NCBI GenBank assembly: GCA_024405815.1
Contig: JAKSNX010000010.1
Location: forward strand, 1-32,645
DNA: 32,645 nt
Source of the DNA: Paludibacteraceae bacterium
Lineage (GTDB): Bacteria > Bacteroidota > Bacteroidia > Bacteroidales > Paludibacteraceae
Direction of reading: 5' to 3'
In this document: one piece after another, positions 7,592-16,118 of the stretch
How the letters are laid out: each line of letters opens with the position of its first letter
How positions within the stretch are numbered: the first letter of the stretch is position 1
Translations under genes and position numbers: made by a program
The notes under the pieces: model-generated
The model's database searches: none
What the model saw: only the letters and a program-made list of their open reading frames with translations
What the model was told of the DNA's origin: nothing

Positions 7592-9676
7592 TTATATAAT
7601 TTTAGTGTTGGTATTTTGCATACGGTCTATCTCACCCTCTTTAAACTGCTCTGGGAACAACACTATAAAGTTATTGTTTTTAAGATTATCTAACAAGTAT
7701 GGTAATACATTCTCAAATGCAGGGTTATATGAGAGACTATGCCTACGGGCAAGCACTGCTATAAGAAGGTCATTCTCTCCAATATCCCTCACCGCTTTCT
7801 GTATGGAAAAATTATCAGATTCTATAAAACCAAGTGATATATTTCCTTTACGGAAATTCTTTTTTATGGCGCTAAAGGTTTCTGATGAGCAGCGGAACTC
7901 TAACATTGCCCCAGATTGTGATACTATTGTAAATACACTGTGACACCATAATGAAAATCCACTCTCTTTTTCTGCTCCGTTAGGTACTACAACCACTATT
8001 TTATGTACAGTACCCAAAGGCTGTGATGATGACAATATATAAATCATACGGTTCACTCCGTCCAATATCTTATCTATCAAAGTACCAAAAAATGTATCTG
8101 CTAATGTAGCCTTGGAACTCACTCCCATTACAATTTCTGATATGTTTTTCTCTCTGACTACATTGGTTATACCACTTGCCACATTAAGGTCGTATCGTTT
8201 TATTTTCTTAACCTTATTATCAGATGCTGACCCGATGTAGGCTGCCTTTTCAAGCATTTTATCACTATCGGCAGATGATTTGTCATCAACGCTATTGTAA
8301 TCCACCACATTTAGGGCATACATTGGTTGCTTGTATTTGCTATCGTTTAGCATCACCGCCAAATCCATTAGATTTTCAAGAGATTCGGGATTTGAAACGG
8401 GAATAAGGATTCGCCTCTCTGGCCTATAATCTGTTCTTTTGTCAGCATTGGAGGTTCCCGATACGGCTAATTTTATAGAAGCACGTTCCGTTACAACAGA
8501 ACTTATTATGCATGTAAAGAGAATCATTATTACCGTTCCGTTCAGTACATCCTCTGTAAGTAATCTTATAGGGCTACCCGATTCTGTAAATCCGATTATG
8601 GTATTATATGCCAAAACTACGGCTGCAAGAGAGTATGCCGCTTTGGCATTGCTAAGACCAAACATCATCTCTCCTTCTGCTCTATCCATTCTATAGGTTA
8701 ATCTGGTGGCTTGTGCTGCCAAATATTTGGATAGAGTTGCCATCACTGTCATAACTAACGCTATAAATATGGCGGTGTAACCACTGAATATCAACCTTAG
8801 GTTCACTATCATTCCCACACTTATAAGGAAAAACGGAATAAAGATGGCGTTACCCACAAAATTTATTCTGTTCATAAGTGATGAACGTTTAGGTATCAGA
8901 CGGTTTAGCGATATGCCTGCGATGAATGCCCCTATTATGTATTCCAATCCTGCCACTTTTGCCAGGAATGATGAAAGCAATACAATAGCCAAGACAAATA
9001 TATATTGCAGTATATTATCGGCGTAATGTTTGAAAAACCATCGGGTAATGGCTGGAAATATCAACATTACTATTAGTCCGTAAATGGTGAGCGACGCTAT
9101 AAACTTTAGCCAAAAGAAATATGAAATGTCTCCCTTAACCACCTGTAACACCACTGCTAATGTAAGAAGCGACAGCAGCATTGAAATCATGGTGCCGCCT
9201 ACGGTTATGGGAACAGAACGGTTATCGCTGACTCCATATCGGGTTACAATGGGATAGGCTAACAGTGTGTTTGACGCAAACATACTTGCAAGCACTATGG
9301 ACGACGGCACAGAAAAGTTAAGAAAAAACAGACCTGTGATAATGCCTAATGTTATAGGTATAAGGAACGTGTACAGCCCAAACACCATACTCTTGTTACG
9401 GTTATGGTTAAAGTCGTTCAAGTCCATATCCACACCGGCTATGAACATTATATAGAGTATGCCCACCTGTCCAAACAGGCGAAAACTGCTGTCATTATCA
9501 AGTAATCCTAATCCGTTAGGACCAAATATTATACCTGCAATGATAAGTCCTACAATATGTGGAATATGAAGTCGGTCAAATATCAGTGGGGAGAACAGAA
9601 TAAGAAGCAGCACTAATGCAAATATTAGTACCGGGTCTGTAAGCGGCAAGCTGAATAAATTGCTGAATTGCTCCAT
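7592..9676 (-). CDS. CPA2-family cation:proton antiporter with a C-terminal USP-like region
   Basis: A 694-residue protein. Residues 1 to about 390 form a dozen membrane helices of the CPA2 (KefB/GerN-like) type, seen in DRLHIPHIVGLIIAGIIFGPNGLG, LFGQVGILYIMFIAGVDMDL and GLEYIIGAFIAGISLNRL. The remaining 300 residues are soluble and resemble universal-stress-protein halves (RRILIPVSNPESLENLMDLAVML; later a KIVVVVPNGAE segment), a domain order common in Bacteroidetes. It exchanges K+ or Na+ for protons; the ion is not clear from sequence. It is the last gene of the XRE-cupin/acyl-CoA synthetase/proB/proA operon, 20 nt after proA. Pairing with proline synthesis suggests a role in osmotic or pH adaptation (inference). 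Confidence 0.9.
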   Translation of the reverse strand: MEQFSNLFSLPLTDPVLIFALVLLLILFSPLIFDRLHIPHIVGLIIAGIIFGPNGLGLLDNDSSFRLFGQVGILYIMFIAGVDMDLNDFNHNRNKSMVFGLYTFLIPITLGIITGLFFLNFSVPSSIVLASMFASNTLLAYPIVTRYGVSDNRSVPITVGGTMISMLLSLLTLAVVLQVVKGDISYFFWLKFIASLTIYGLIVMLIFPAITRWFFKHYADNILQYIFVLAIVLLSSFLAKVAGLEYIIGAFIAGISLNRLIPKRSSLMNRINFVGNAIFIPFFLISVGMIVNLRLIFSGYTAIFIALVMTVMATLSKYLAAQATRLTYRMDRAEGEMMFGLSNAKAAYSLAAVVLAYNTIIGFTESGSPIRLLTEDVLNGTVIMILFTCIISSVVTERASIKLAVSGTSNADKRTDYRPERRILIPVSNPESLENLMDLAVMLNDSKYKQPMYALNVVDYNSVDDKSSADSDKMLEKAAYIGSASDNKVKKIKRYDLNVASGITNVVREKNISEIVMGVSSKATLADTFFGTLIDKILDGVNRMIYILSSSQPLGTVHKIVVVVPNGAEKESGFSLWCHSVFTIVSQSGAMLEFRCSSETFSAIKKNFRKGNISLGFIESDNFSIQKAVRDIGENDLLIAVLARRHSLSYNPAFENVLPYLLDNLKNNNFIVLFPEQFKEGEIDRMQNTNTKII

Positions 9677-9696
9677 TTGACCGATAGATTTTAGTA

Positions 9697-10935
9697 TTAT
9701 CCCCTAATTTGTCCGTTACCGTTTATAAGCCACTTATATGTGGTCAGCTCTGGGAGTGCCATTGGTCCGCGAGCATGAAGTTTCTGGGTACTTATCCCTA
9801 TCTCCGCACCCATACCAAATTGTGCTCCGTCTGTAAAACTTGTAGGGGCATTTACATAGACACAAGCCGCATCCACCTCTTTTTGAAATCTGGCTGCCGC
9901 CTCAGCATTCTCTGTTACTATACACTCACTGTGTTTTGAGCTGAATTGTGCTATGTGCTTTAATGCACCATCTAAGGAATCTACAGTCTTTAGTCCCATA
10001 CGATAATCCATAAACTCTTTGCCAAATGTGCTGTCTGTTGCTTTTTCAAGCAGATTATCTGGATATTTACCTGCAAGGAATGTAAATGATTTAGAGTCTG
10101 CCTCTATAACAACATTCTTCTCTGCAAGCGGTTTGCAGATTGCAGGCAGGTCTTGCAGACGCTTAGCGTTTATTATGAGTGTATCCAAAGCGTTACATAC
10201 GCTTACTCTACGTGTTTTGGCATTGGCTATTATGGCTGTCCCCTTCTCTAAATCTGCATCTGCATCAAAATAGGCGTGAACTACGCCTGCTCCTGTCTCT
10301 ATTACGGGAACTTTTGCATTCTCTCTTACAAACTTAATGAGACCTGCGCCTCCCCTTGGTATAATTAAATCAACATAACCCACAGCATCCATAAGTTCTG
10401 CTGTAGCCTCTCTGCCGGCAGGCATAAGGTGTACTGTATTTTCATCAAGATTATGTTTCTTTAGTACAGATTTAATTAGAGATACAATGGCAAAATTGGA
10501 ATTGTATGCATCTGTTCCCCCCTTTAATACGCAGACATTGCCACTTTTAAGGCAAAGTGAGAAAACATCAAAACTTACATTAGGGCGTGCTTCATAAATT
10601 ATGCCAATCACTCCAAACGGAACTGAGCGTTTAGTAAGGTGAAGCCCATTAGGTAGTGTACGCTCTTCTATGATTTTATCAAGGGGAGATTCTAAAGAAG
10701 CCACCTTACGCATATCAGCAGCTATGTCTGAGATTCTTTTCTCTGTAAGTTGCAGACGGTCGTAGAGAGGATTGCTTTTATCCATCTTGTCCAAATCCTT
10801 CTGATTTGCAGCAAGTAATTCTGACGTTGAATCCTCTGCAATATCTGCCACATCAAGCAATACTCTGTTTATTACATCACCCGATATCAAATTCAGCTTC
10901 CTTGAAGCCTCCAAAGCCTGTTCTTTCCAATTCAT
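9697..10935 (-). CDS. proA: Glutamate-5-semialdehyde dehydrogenase (gamma-glutamyl phosphate reductase)
   Basis: A 412-residue NADPH-dependent enzyme of the aldehyde dehydrogenase superfamily. It reduces the glutamyl phosphate made by ProB, the second step of proline synthesis. It has [25 protein letters not shown], the conserved [14 protein letters not shown] segment, the catalytic cysteine in [12 protein letters not shown] (about residue 247) and the C-terminal [26 protein letters not shown] block. Length is typical. It lies 14 nt downstream of proB. No proC is present in the window. Confidence 0.97.
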   Translation of the reverse strand: MNWKEQALEASRKLNLISGDVINRVLLDVADIAEDSTSELLAANQKDLDKMDKSNPLYDRLQLTEKRISDIAADMRKVASLESPLDKIIEERTLPNGLHLTKRSVPFGVIGIIYEARPNVSFDVFSLCLKSGNVCVLKGGTDAYNSNFAIVSLIKSVLKKHNLDENTVHLMPAGREATAELMDAVGYVDLIIPRGGAGLIKFVRENAKVPVIETGAGVVHAYFDADADLEKGTAIIANAKTRRVSVCNALDTLIINAKRLQDLPAICKPLAEKNVVIEADSKSFTFLAGKYPDNLLEKATDSTFGKEFMDYRMGLKTVDSLDGALKHIAQFSSKHSECIVTENAEAAARFQKEVDAACVYVNAPTSFTDGAQFGMGAEIGISTQKLHARGPMALPELTTYKWLINGNGQIRG

Positions 10936-10949
10936 AATTTATTTGGGGA

Positions 10950-12029
10950 TTAATTTATCCAAAGATAGTCATACAACACTGCCGGACGCAATCCTTTTTT
11001 CCCGATGGATTGGGTCATTTTTTCATTATCATACTGTGCCTTGCCCACTGCTACCACATTACCTGCAATGTCTTTTATCTTAATGATATCGCCTTTTAGA
11101 AACTCTCCTTCAACTTTTGTGATTCCTACAAAAAGAATAGATGACGCTTTTTCTGAAAGTAATGCTTTGCAGGCATTCTCATTGATGGTTATGGAACCTT
11201 TTGAAAATCCGTCACTATGGGCAATCCATTTTTTTATGCTTGACACCTCATGCTTGCTTGGAAGGAATGTGGTGCAGAGTGCTTTTGACTCTTTATCAAG
11301 CAAATCAGGCAGAATATTCTCTTTTTTACCGTTTGCAATTATTACTGTAATGCCCTCTGCCGCAACCTTGCGTGCAATGTTTGTTTTAGTCAGCATTCCT
11401 CCACGCCCAAAAGAGGATTTAGATGTTTGGATATATTTTGTAAGATTTTGACCTTCTGCCACCTCGGTAATAATCTTGGCATCGGGGTCTGACGGGTTAG
11501 AGGTGTAAATACCATCTATATTACTGAGGATTATCAATGCCTCTACATCCATCATAGTGGCTACCAGCCCACTTAACTCATCATTATCTGTGAACATAAG
11601 TTCAGTAAGCGATATGGTGTCATTCTCATTAAGAATAGGAATGACTCCATTTTGTAAAAGCCCTGTAATACAGTTCTTTTGATTAAGATAATGACTGCGT
11701 GTAGAGAGTGATTCCTTAGTGGTCAATACCTGTCCGCAACATATATTATGTTTTGCAAACAGCTCATAATAGATGTTTATAAGCCTCGCCTGACCTATTG
11801 CAGAAAAAATTTGACGCGCCGATACAGGGTCTGGTTCCTTTTCTAATTTTAATGTACTACGCCCCGATGCTACCGCCCCCGATGAAATGAGCACTATTTC
11901 AACTCCATTGGAGTGCAGGAGCGCCATTTGATTGACCAATTCTGACATACGGTCAGTATCAAGAGTACCGTCCGCATGTGTAAGAACATTGCTTCCTATC
12001 TTAACTGCTATACGACTAAAACGATACAT
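10950..12029 (-). CDS. proB: Glutamate 5-kinase with PUA domain
   Basis: A 359-residue kinase that phosphorylates the gamma-carboxyl of glutamate, the first and feedback-controlled step of proline synthesis. The N-terminal amino-acid-kinase fold shows AVKIGSNVL (residues 8-16), VLISSGAVASGR (about 46-57), ILNENDTIS and FGRGGMLTKTNIA. A PUA-type domain fills roughly residues 270-355 (GSITINENACKALLSEKASSILFVGI). Its ATG overlaps the stop of the upstream acyl-CoA synthetase by one base (TAATG), so the pair is coupled in translation. Confidence 0.97.
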   Translation of the reverse strand: MYRFSRIAVKIGSNVLTHADGTLDTDRMSELVNQMALLHSNGVEIVLISSGAVASGRSTLKLEKEPDPVSARQIFSAIGQARLINIYYELFAKHNICCGQVLTTKESLSTRSHYLNQKNCITGLLQNGVIPILNENDTISLTELMFTDNDELSGLVATMMDVEALIILSNIDGIYTSNPSDPDAKIITEVAEGQNLTKYIQTSKSSFGRGGMLTKTNIARKVAAEGITVIIANGKKENILPDLLDKESKALCTTFLPSKHEVSSIKKWIAHSDGFSKGSITINENACKALLSEKASSILFVGITKVEGEFLKGDIIKIKDIAGNVVAVGKAQYDNEKMTQSIGKKGLRPAVLYDYLWIN

Positions 12030-13687
12030 TATTTATTCTCTTTATTTCTTATATCCACACGTTTTATTTTACCGCTTATTGTTTTTGGAAGTTCATCTAC
12101 AAATTCCATTACACGTGGGTACTTATATGGTGCCGTAACTTGTTTTACATAATTCTGCAACTCTTTTATAAGGGCATCACCCGCTTTTGCCTTATAATCC
12201 TCTGCAAGCACTACTGTGGCTTTTACCACCTGACCCCTTATCGGGTCAGGAACCGCTGTAATGGCACACTCTACTACCGCAGGGTGAGATACAAGGGCAC
12301 TCTCAACCTCAAAAGGTCCTATACGGTAACCCGATGACTTAATAACATCATCGTTTCTACCTACAAACCAAAAATATCCGTCCTCATCACGCCAAGCCTC
12401 ATCACCTGTATGGTAAAGTCCGTTATTCCAGGCGGCTTCTGTCTTTTTATCATCTTTAAGATAACCCGTAAACAATCCGCATGGCTTTGCATCGTGTGTG
12501 GCACGTATCACTATCTCTCCACGCTCTCCCACCTCTGCCGATGTTCCGTCTTCTTTTATAATATCCACATCGTAACCTGGATTTGGACGACCCATAGACC
12601 CTGGTTTAGGCTCCATCCAAGGGGTAGTAAGAACAGTACATGTGGTTTCAGTCTGTCCAAAACCCTCTCTAAGCTTAACTCCTGTCAGTTTATAAAAATC
12701 CTCATATACGCTTGGATTTAACGCCTCGCCCGCTATACAACCCCATTTAAGCGATGATAAGTCATACTTGCGTAAATCCTCTTGAATCATAAATCTGAAT
12801 ATGGTAGGAGGGGCACAGAACGATGTAATCTTGTAATCCTGTATCATCTTCAGCATATCTGACGGAGTGAATTTCTCGTGGTCATAGATAAAGATGGTGG
12901 CTCCAGCTATCATCTGCCCGTAAAGTTTCCCCCATACTGCCTTCCCCCAACCTGTGTCAGCCACTGTAAGGTGTAGGCTATCTTCCTTTAGATTATGCCA
13001 ATAACAACCTGTAACAATGTGCCCAAGCGGATAAAGAAAATCATGTGCCACCATTTTAGGTTCTCCCGTTGTACCTGATGTAAAAAACATAAGCATTACA
13101 TCAGAGTTCTCGTTAACCTTTGCAGGTTTCACAAATTTATTTGCCTTTTTAATGCCCTCTGTAAAGTCATCAAAATCATCGGGTACTATAGGTCCTACAG
13201 ATATTACATGCTCTAATGTAGGGCAATCTGGCTTAGCCTCACTTACGTGATTAAGAATAACCTGCTCTCCTACACACACTATTGCCTTAATATCTGCTTC
13301 ATGACAACGATAAACAATATCCTTCCCCGTAAGCAGGTGAGTTGCAGGTATGACTATCGCCCCTATCTTGTGCAGCGCAAGTATTGAAAACCAAAACTCA
13401 TAACGCCTTTTAAGTATAAGAAGAACCTTATCTCCTTTGCCTATTCCAAGTGATTGGAAATAAGATGCGGTGCTGTCTGTCTTCTCTTTCAGCATCTCGT
13501 AGGTAAAATCAATATGCTCTCCTTTGTCATTAGTCCAACACAACGCAATTTTATTAGGTGCCTCAGCCGCCCATGCGTCCAACACATCGTATGCAAAATT
13601 AAAGTTTTCAGGAACCCTTATCCTGAAATTCTTTTCAAAATCCTCTTGGGAGGTAAACTCTGTCTGTGATAAAAATCTTTCTAACAT
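12029..13687 (-). CDS. AMP-forming acyl-CoA synthetase, ACSM (medium-chain) type
   Basis: A 552-residue cytosolic ANL-superfamily ligase activating a carboxylic acid to its CoA ester via an acyl-AMP. It has the P-loop LMFFTSGTTGEPKMVAH (about residue 197), GFGQTETTC, YHTGDEAWRDEDGYFWFVGR, DDVIKSSGYRIGPFEVESAL and the C-terminal lysine motif PKTISGKIKR. The hinge and the ESALVSHPAVVECAITAVPDP stretch resemble medium-chain ACSM enzymes more than acetyl-CoA synthetase. The substrate is unknown. The XRE-cupin regulator ends 3 nt upstream; this pair is a common partnership in Bacteroidales, which suggests the regulator senses its substrate or product. Confidence 0.93.
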   Translation of the reverse strand: MLERFLSQTEFTSQEDFEKNFRIRVPENFNFAYDVLDAWAAEAPNKIALCWTNDKGEHIDFTYEMLKEKTDSTASYFQSLGIGKGDKVLLILKRRYEFWFSILALHKIGAIVIPATHLLTGKDIVYRCHEADIKAIVCVGEQVILNHVSEAKPDCPTLEHVISVGPIVPDDFDDFTEGIKKANKFVKPAKVNENSDVMLMFFTSGTTGEPKMVAHDFLYPLGHIVTGCYWHNLKEDSLHLTVADTGWGKAVWGKLYGQMIAGATIFIYDHEKFTPSDMLKMIQDYKITSFCAPPTIFRFMIQEDLRKYDLSSLKWGCIAGEALNPSVYEDFYKLTGVKLREGFGQTETTCTVLTTPWMEPKPGSMGRPNPGYDVDIIKEDGTSAEVGERGEIVIRATHDAKPCGLFTGYLKDDKKTEAAWNNGLYHTGDEAWRDEDGYFWFVGRNDDVIKSSGYRIGPFEVESALVSHPAVVECAITAVPDPIRGQVVKATVVLAEDYKAKAGDALIKELQNYVKQVTAPYKYPRVMEFVDELPKTISGKIKRVDIRNKENK

Positions 13688-13690
13688 CTT

Positions 13691-14242
13691 CTACAATATT
13701 ATGGCAAGAAAATGGGCTCTCTTGCCGTCCAACGCTTTCATTCCATGAGGTTTTGTAGCATCAAAATATACACTGTCCCCCTCTTCCAGTATAATCTCTT
13801 TACCGTCTATGCTCAGCAACATTCTGCCAGATTCAACCAAATTGAACTCTTGACCTGGATGTGAATTCAAAGTTATTTCTCCATCTTTGGGCTCCACCGA
13901 TACAAGGAACGGGGTTGCCTTTGCATTACGGAAACCACCTGCAAGATTCCTATATTTGTATGCCTTAGTACGCTCTACTATTACACCTCCACCTTTTCTT
14001 GTAACAAAAAAAGTTTGTGCGTGAGTCTCATCTCCGTTAATCAACACTGCAGTGTCCATATTGAAAACATCTGCCACATTACATAGATAGTTCATAGGAA
14101 TATCCACATTACCACTCTCATATTCTAAATACAAATCTGTGGTAATACCTGTTTTTTTCGCCATTTCATCGGCGGAATAATCAACTGCTTCTCTTAATCC
14201 GCACAGCCTTTGGGCTATTTCTGAAATCTGTTTATTTATCAT
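13691..14242 (-). CDS. XRE-family transcriptional regulator with C-terminal cupin
   Basis: A 183-residue regulator. Residues about 5-60 form a helix-turn-helix (IAQRLCGLREAVDYSADEMAKKTGI, then YLEYESGNVDIPMNYLCNVAD). Residues about 110-183 form a cupin (HPGQEFNLVESGRMLLSIDGK, EEGDSVYFDATKPHGM) that normally binds a small ligand. I chose the ATG at 14242 because family members begin just before the HTH. An upstream in-frame ATG at 14275 lies only about 8 nt from the -7 box and would leave almost no leader. It heads the operon with the acyl-CoA synthetase, proB, proA and the antiporter, and faces the steroid-reductase operon across a shared promoter region, so it may regulate both directions (inference). 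Confidence 0.92.
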   Translation of the reverse strand: MINKQISEIAQRLCGLREAVDYSADEMAKKTGITTDLYLEYESGNVDIPMNYLCNVADVFNMDTAVLINGDETHAQTFFVTRKGGGVIVERTKAYKYRNLAGGFRNAKATPFLVSVEPKDGEITLNSHPGQEFNLVESGRMLLSIDGKEIILEEGDSVYFDATKPHGMKALDGKRAHFLAIIL

Positions 14243-14283
14243 ATTTTTTTTAACTGAAATGTTAAACTTTTGCATATTTGGGG

Positions 14284-14321
14284 CAAAGTTAGTAAAAAGT
14301 TAAAACTTTTTCATACCTTTG
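14284..14321. promoter_or_regulatory. Divergent promoters with central palindrome (candidate XRE-cupin operator)
   Basis: The minus strand has TAACTTTG (14284-14291), serving the XRE-cupin operon. The plus strand has TACCTTTG (14314-14321), serving the PCMD/5-alpha-reductase operon. Between them is a perfect inverted repeat, AAAAAGTT-AA-AACTTTTT (14294-14311). A related GTTAAACTTT lies at 14261-14270. A protein bound at the palindrome would cover the -33 region of both promoters. Confidence 0.6.
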
Positions 14322-14353
14322 TACTCGTTTTTTATTATTATTTTGTAGTGATT

Positions 14354-15307
14354 GTGTGTAAACATTCTTTGTTTTTACTGATTTTGCCCATTATAACCGT
14401 ATGTGCATCTGCTAAAACAGAGCCCATAAAGTTTGCTGATTTTGAAAGTTGGACCTCTCGTGAGGTTAAGGAATCGGGGCTGATAGGTGGCAAAACAAAA
14501 ACAATTTATGTCATAGGTCCTGAAGAACATTTTACCATAGAACAGCTTGCACCATATAACTATAAGGCTCGCACCCCTTGGACTTCATCAAATATATATG
14601 CCAAAGTGGCGGGTATTATAAAGGCAAGCAACTCTGTTGAACCTGAAAAAAGGGAGAGTGGTGGCACCTGTTGTCGTTTGGACACCAAGTTTGATGGGGT
14701 AAAGGTATTGGGAATGATAAATATAAATGTGCTGGTAACGGGCAGTATATTTACAGGACAAACCATTGAGCCTATCAAGAGTGCTAACGACCCTTATTGC
14801 AATTTGGATTTTGGAATTCCTTTTAATCGCAAGCCAAAGGCACTTATACTTGATTACAAGTGTAAGATTTCTAAAAGGAATTATGTGGAAAAATGGCCTG
14901 GTATCGGGCATAAGACTATAGATGGAATACAAGATAAGGCTGAATTCTGGGTCTATTTACAAAAAAGGTGGGAAGATGAGGACGGCAATATTCACGCTTT
15001 GCGTATAGGTACCGCACGTGAGCAGTTAGACCACGACGTTCTGGAATGGCAGAACGGACATCGGATTGAAATCCACTATGGGGATATAACTAAAGCCCCC
15101 TATTATAAAGACTATATGGGATTAGACACTCCATGCAGGACTTTGAATAGCAAATGCAAGATGGTGCCCATTATTGAAGAGGGTTGGGGAAATGAATGGG
15201 ATACGCCAACACATGTGATTGTAATGATTACAGCTGGCAACCAAGGGGCATTTGTAGGCACAATAGGAAACTCTTTATGGGTGGATAACATAAAATGGGA
15301 ATTTTGA
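14354..15307 (+). CDS. Secreted PCMD-type domain protein
   Basis: About 317 residues. A signal peptide (CKHSLFLLILPIITVCASA, cut near KTEP) precedes a beta-rich domain with KFADFESW near its start and LWVDNIKWEF at the end. This pattern fits the Bacteroidetes PCMD family (putative carbohydrate metabolism domain), whose true function is open. No ATG lies between the -7 box TACCTTTG and the signal peptide, so the start is probably GTG at 14354, or GTG at 14348. An in-frame ATG at 14270 lies upstream of the promoter. Four cysteines in the mature part could form disulfides. It stands 21 nt before the 5-alpha-reductase gene in the same operon, so it may bind or present a hydrophobic substrate; that is inference. 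Confidence 0.75.
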   Translation: MCKHSLFLLILPIITVCASAKTEPIKFADFESWTSREVKESGLIGGKTKTIYVIGPEEHFTIEQLAPYNYKARTPWTSSNIYAKVAGIIKASNSVEPEKRESGGTCCRLDTKFDGVKVLGMININVLVTGSIFTGQTIEPIKSANDPYCNLDFGIPFNRKPKALILDYKCKISKRNYVEKWPGIGHKTIDGIQDKAEFWVYLQKRWEDEDGNIHALRIGTAREQLDHDVLEWQNGHRIEIHYGDITKAPYYKDYMGLDTPCRTLNSKCKMVPIIEEGWGNEWDTPTHVIVMITAGNQGAFVGTIGNSLWVDNIKWEF

Positions 15308-15328
15308 TAACACTAAATACCTTAAGAT

Positions 15329-16102
15329 ATGCAACTGTCTTTAGAAAGCTTTAATTTTCTGCTCTTTATTGTGAGCATCATCGGTTTGGTTGTATTTGTA
15401 TGTCTCTATTTTGTGGAGGCTGGATACGGCAAGATGATTAGTGACAAATGGGGTCCTGCCATCAACAACAAAGCGGCTTGGGTTGTTATGGAATGCCCGG
15501 TTTTCTTTGTTATGCTTTATTTGTGGGCAAATTCATCTCGTACCTTTGAAATTACACCGCTTGTAATGCTGCTTATTTTTGAGCTTCACTATTTCCAGCG
15601 TTCCTTTGTTTTCCCGATGCTTCTTAAAGGCAAAAGCAAAATGCCTATAGCAATTATGCTTATGGGTGTTATATTCAACATTATGAATGGTTATATTCAG
15701 GGTTATTGGATTTTTTATCTTGCACCCGATGACCTCTATACAATAGATTGGCTTACCACACCGCAATTCATAATAGGCACCTGCATATTCATCGTAGGTA
15801 TCTGCATAAATTGGAACTCAGACAAGGTTATCAGAAATTTACGCAAGCCAGGTGATACCAAGCACTATCTTCCTAAAGACGGCATGTACAAATACGTATG
15901 CTCCGCCAATTATTTTGGAGAGATTTTAGAATGGCTTGGATGGGCAGTCCTAACATGGTCTTGGGCAGGTCTTATATTCCTGTGGTGGACATGTGCCAAT
16001 TTAGTTCCAAGGGCAAATGCCATTTATGAAAAATACAAGGTTGAATTTGCCGATGAATTTGATGAAAAGAGACTAAAGAGAGTCTTCCCTTTTATATATT
16101 GA
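15329..16102 (+). CDS. SRD5A-like 3-oxo-5-alpha-steroid 4-dehydrogenase (steroid 5-alpha-reductase)
   Basis: A 257-residue integral membrane protein with six to seven hydrophobic helices. It resembles eukaryotic steroid 5-alpha-reductases along its whole length. E55 (in VVMECP) and Y88 (in ELHYFQR) sit where SRD5A2 has its catalytic E57 and Y91. The NADPH-binding C-terminal block is well kept: NWNSDKVIRNLRKPGDT, then GMYKYVCSANYFGEILEWLG and the closing FPFIY. Such enzymes reduce the C4-C5 double bond of 3-oxo-delta-4 steroids. In gut Bacteroidales such as Parabacteroides and Odoribacteraceae, homologues are known, as I recall, to make allo-bile acids. It is followed 16 nt later by a BaiCD-like reductase gene. 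The fold is sure; the natural substrate is inferred. Confidence 0.88.
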   Translation: MQLSLESFNFLLFIVSIIGLVVFVCLYFVEAGYGKMISDKWGPAINNKAAWVVMECPVFFVMLYLWANSSRTFEITPLVMLLIFELHYFQRSFVFPMLLKGKSKMPIAIMLMGVIFNIMNGYIQGYWIFYLAPDDLYTIDWLTTPQFIIGTCIFIVGICINWNSDKVIRNLRKPGDTKHYLPKDGMYKYVCSANYFGEILEWLGWAVLTWSWAGLIFLWWTCANLVPRANAIYEKYKVEFADEFDEKRLKRVFPFIY

Positions 16103-16118
16103 TAAACTATTAATCACT

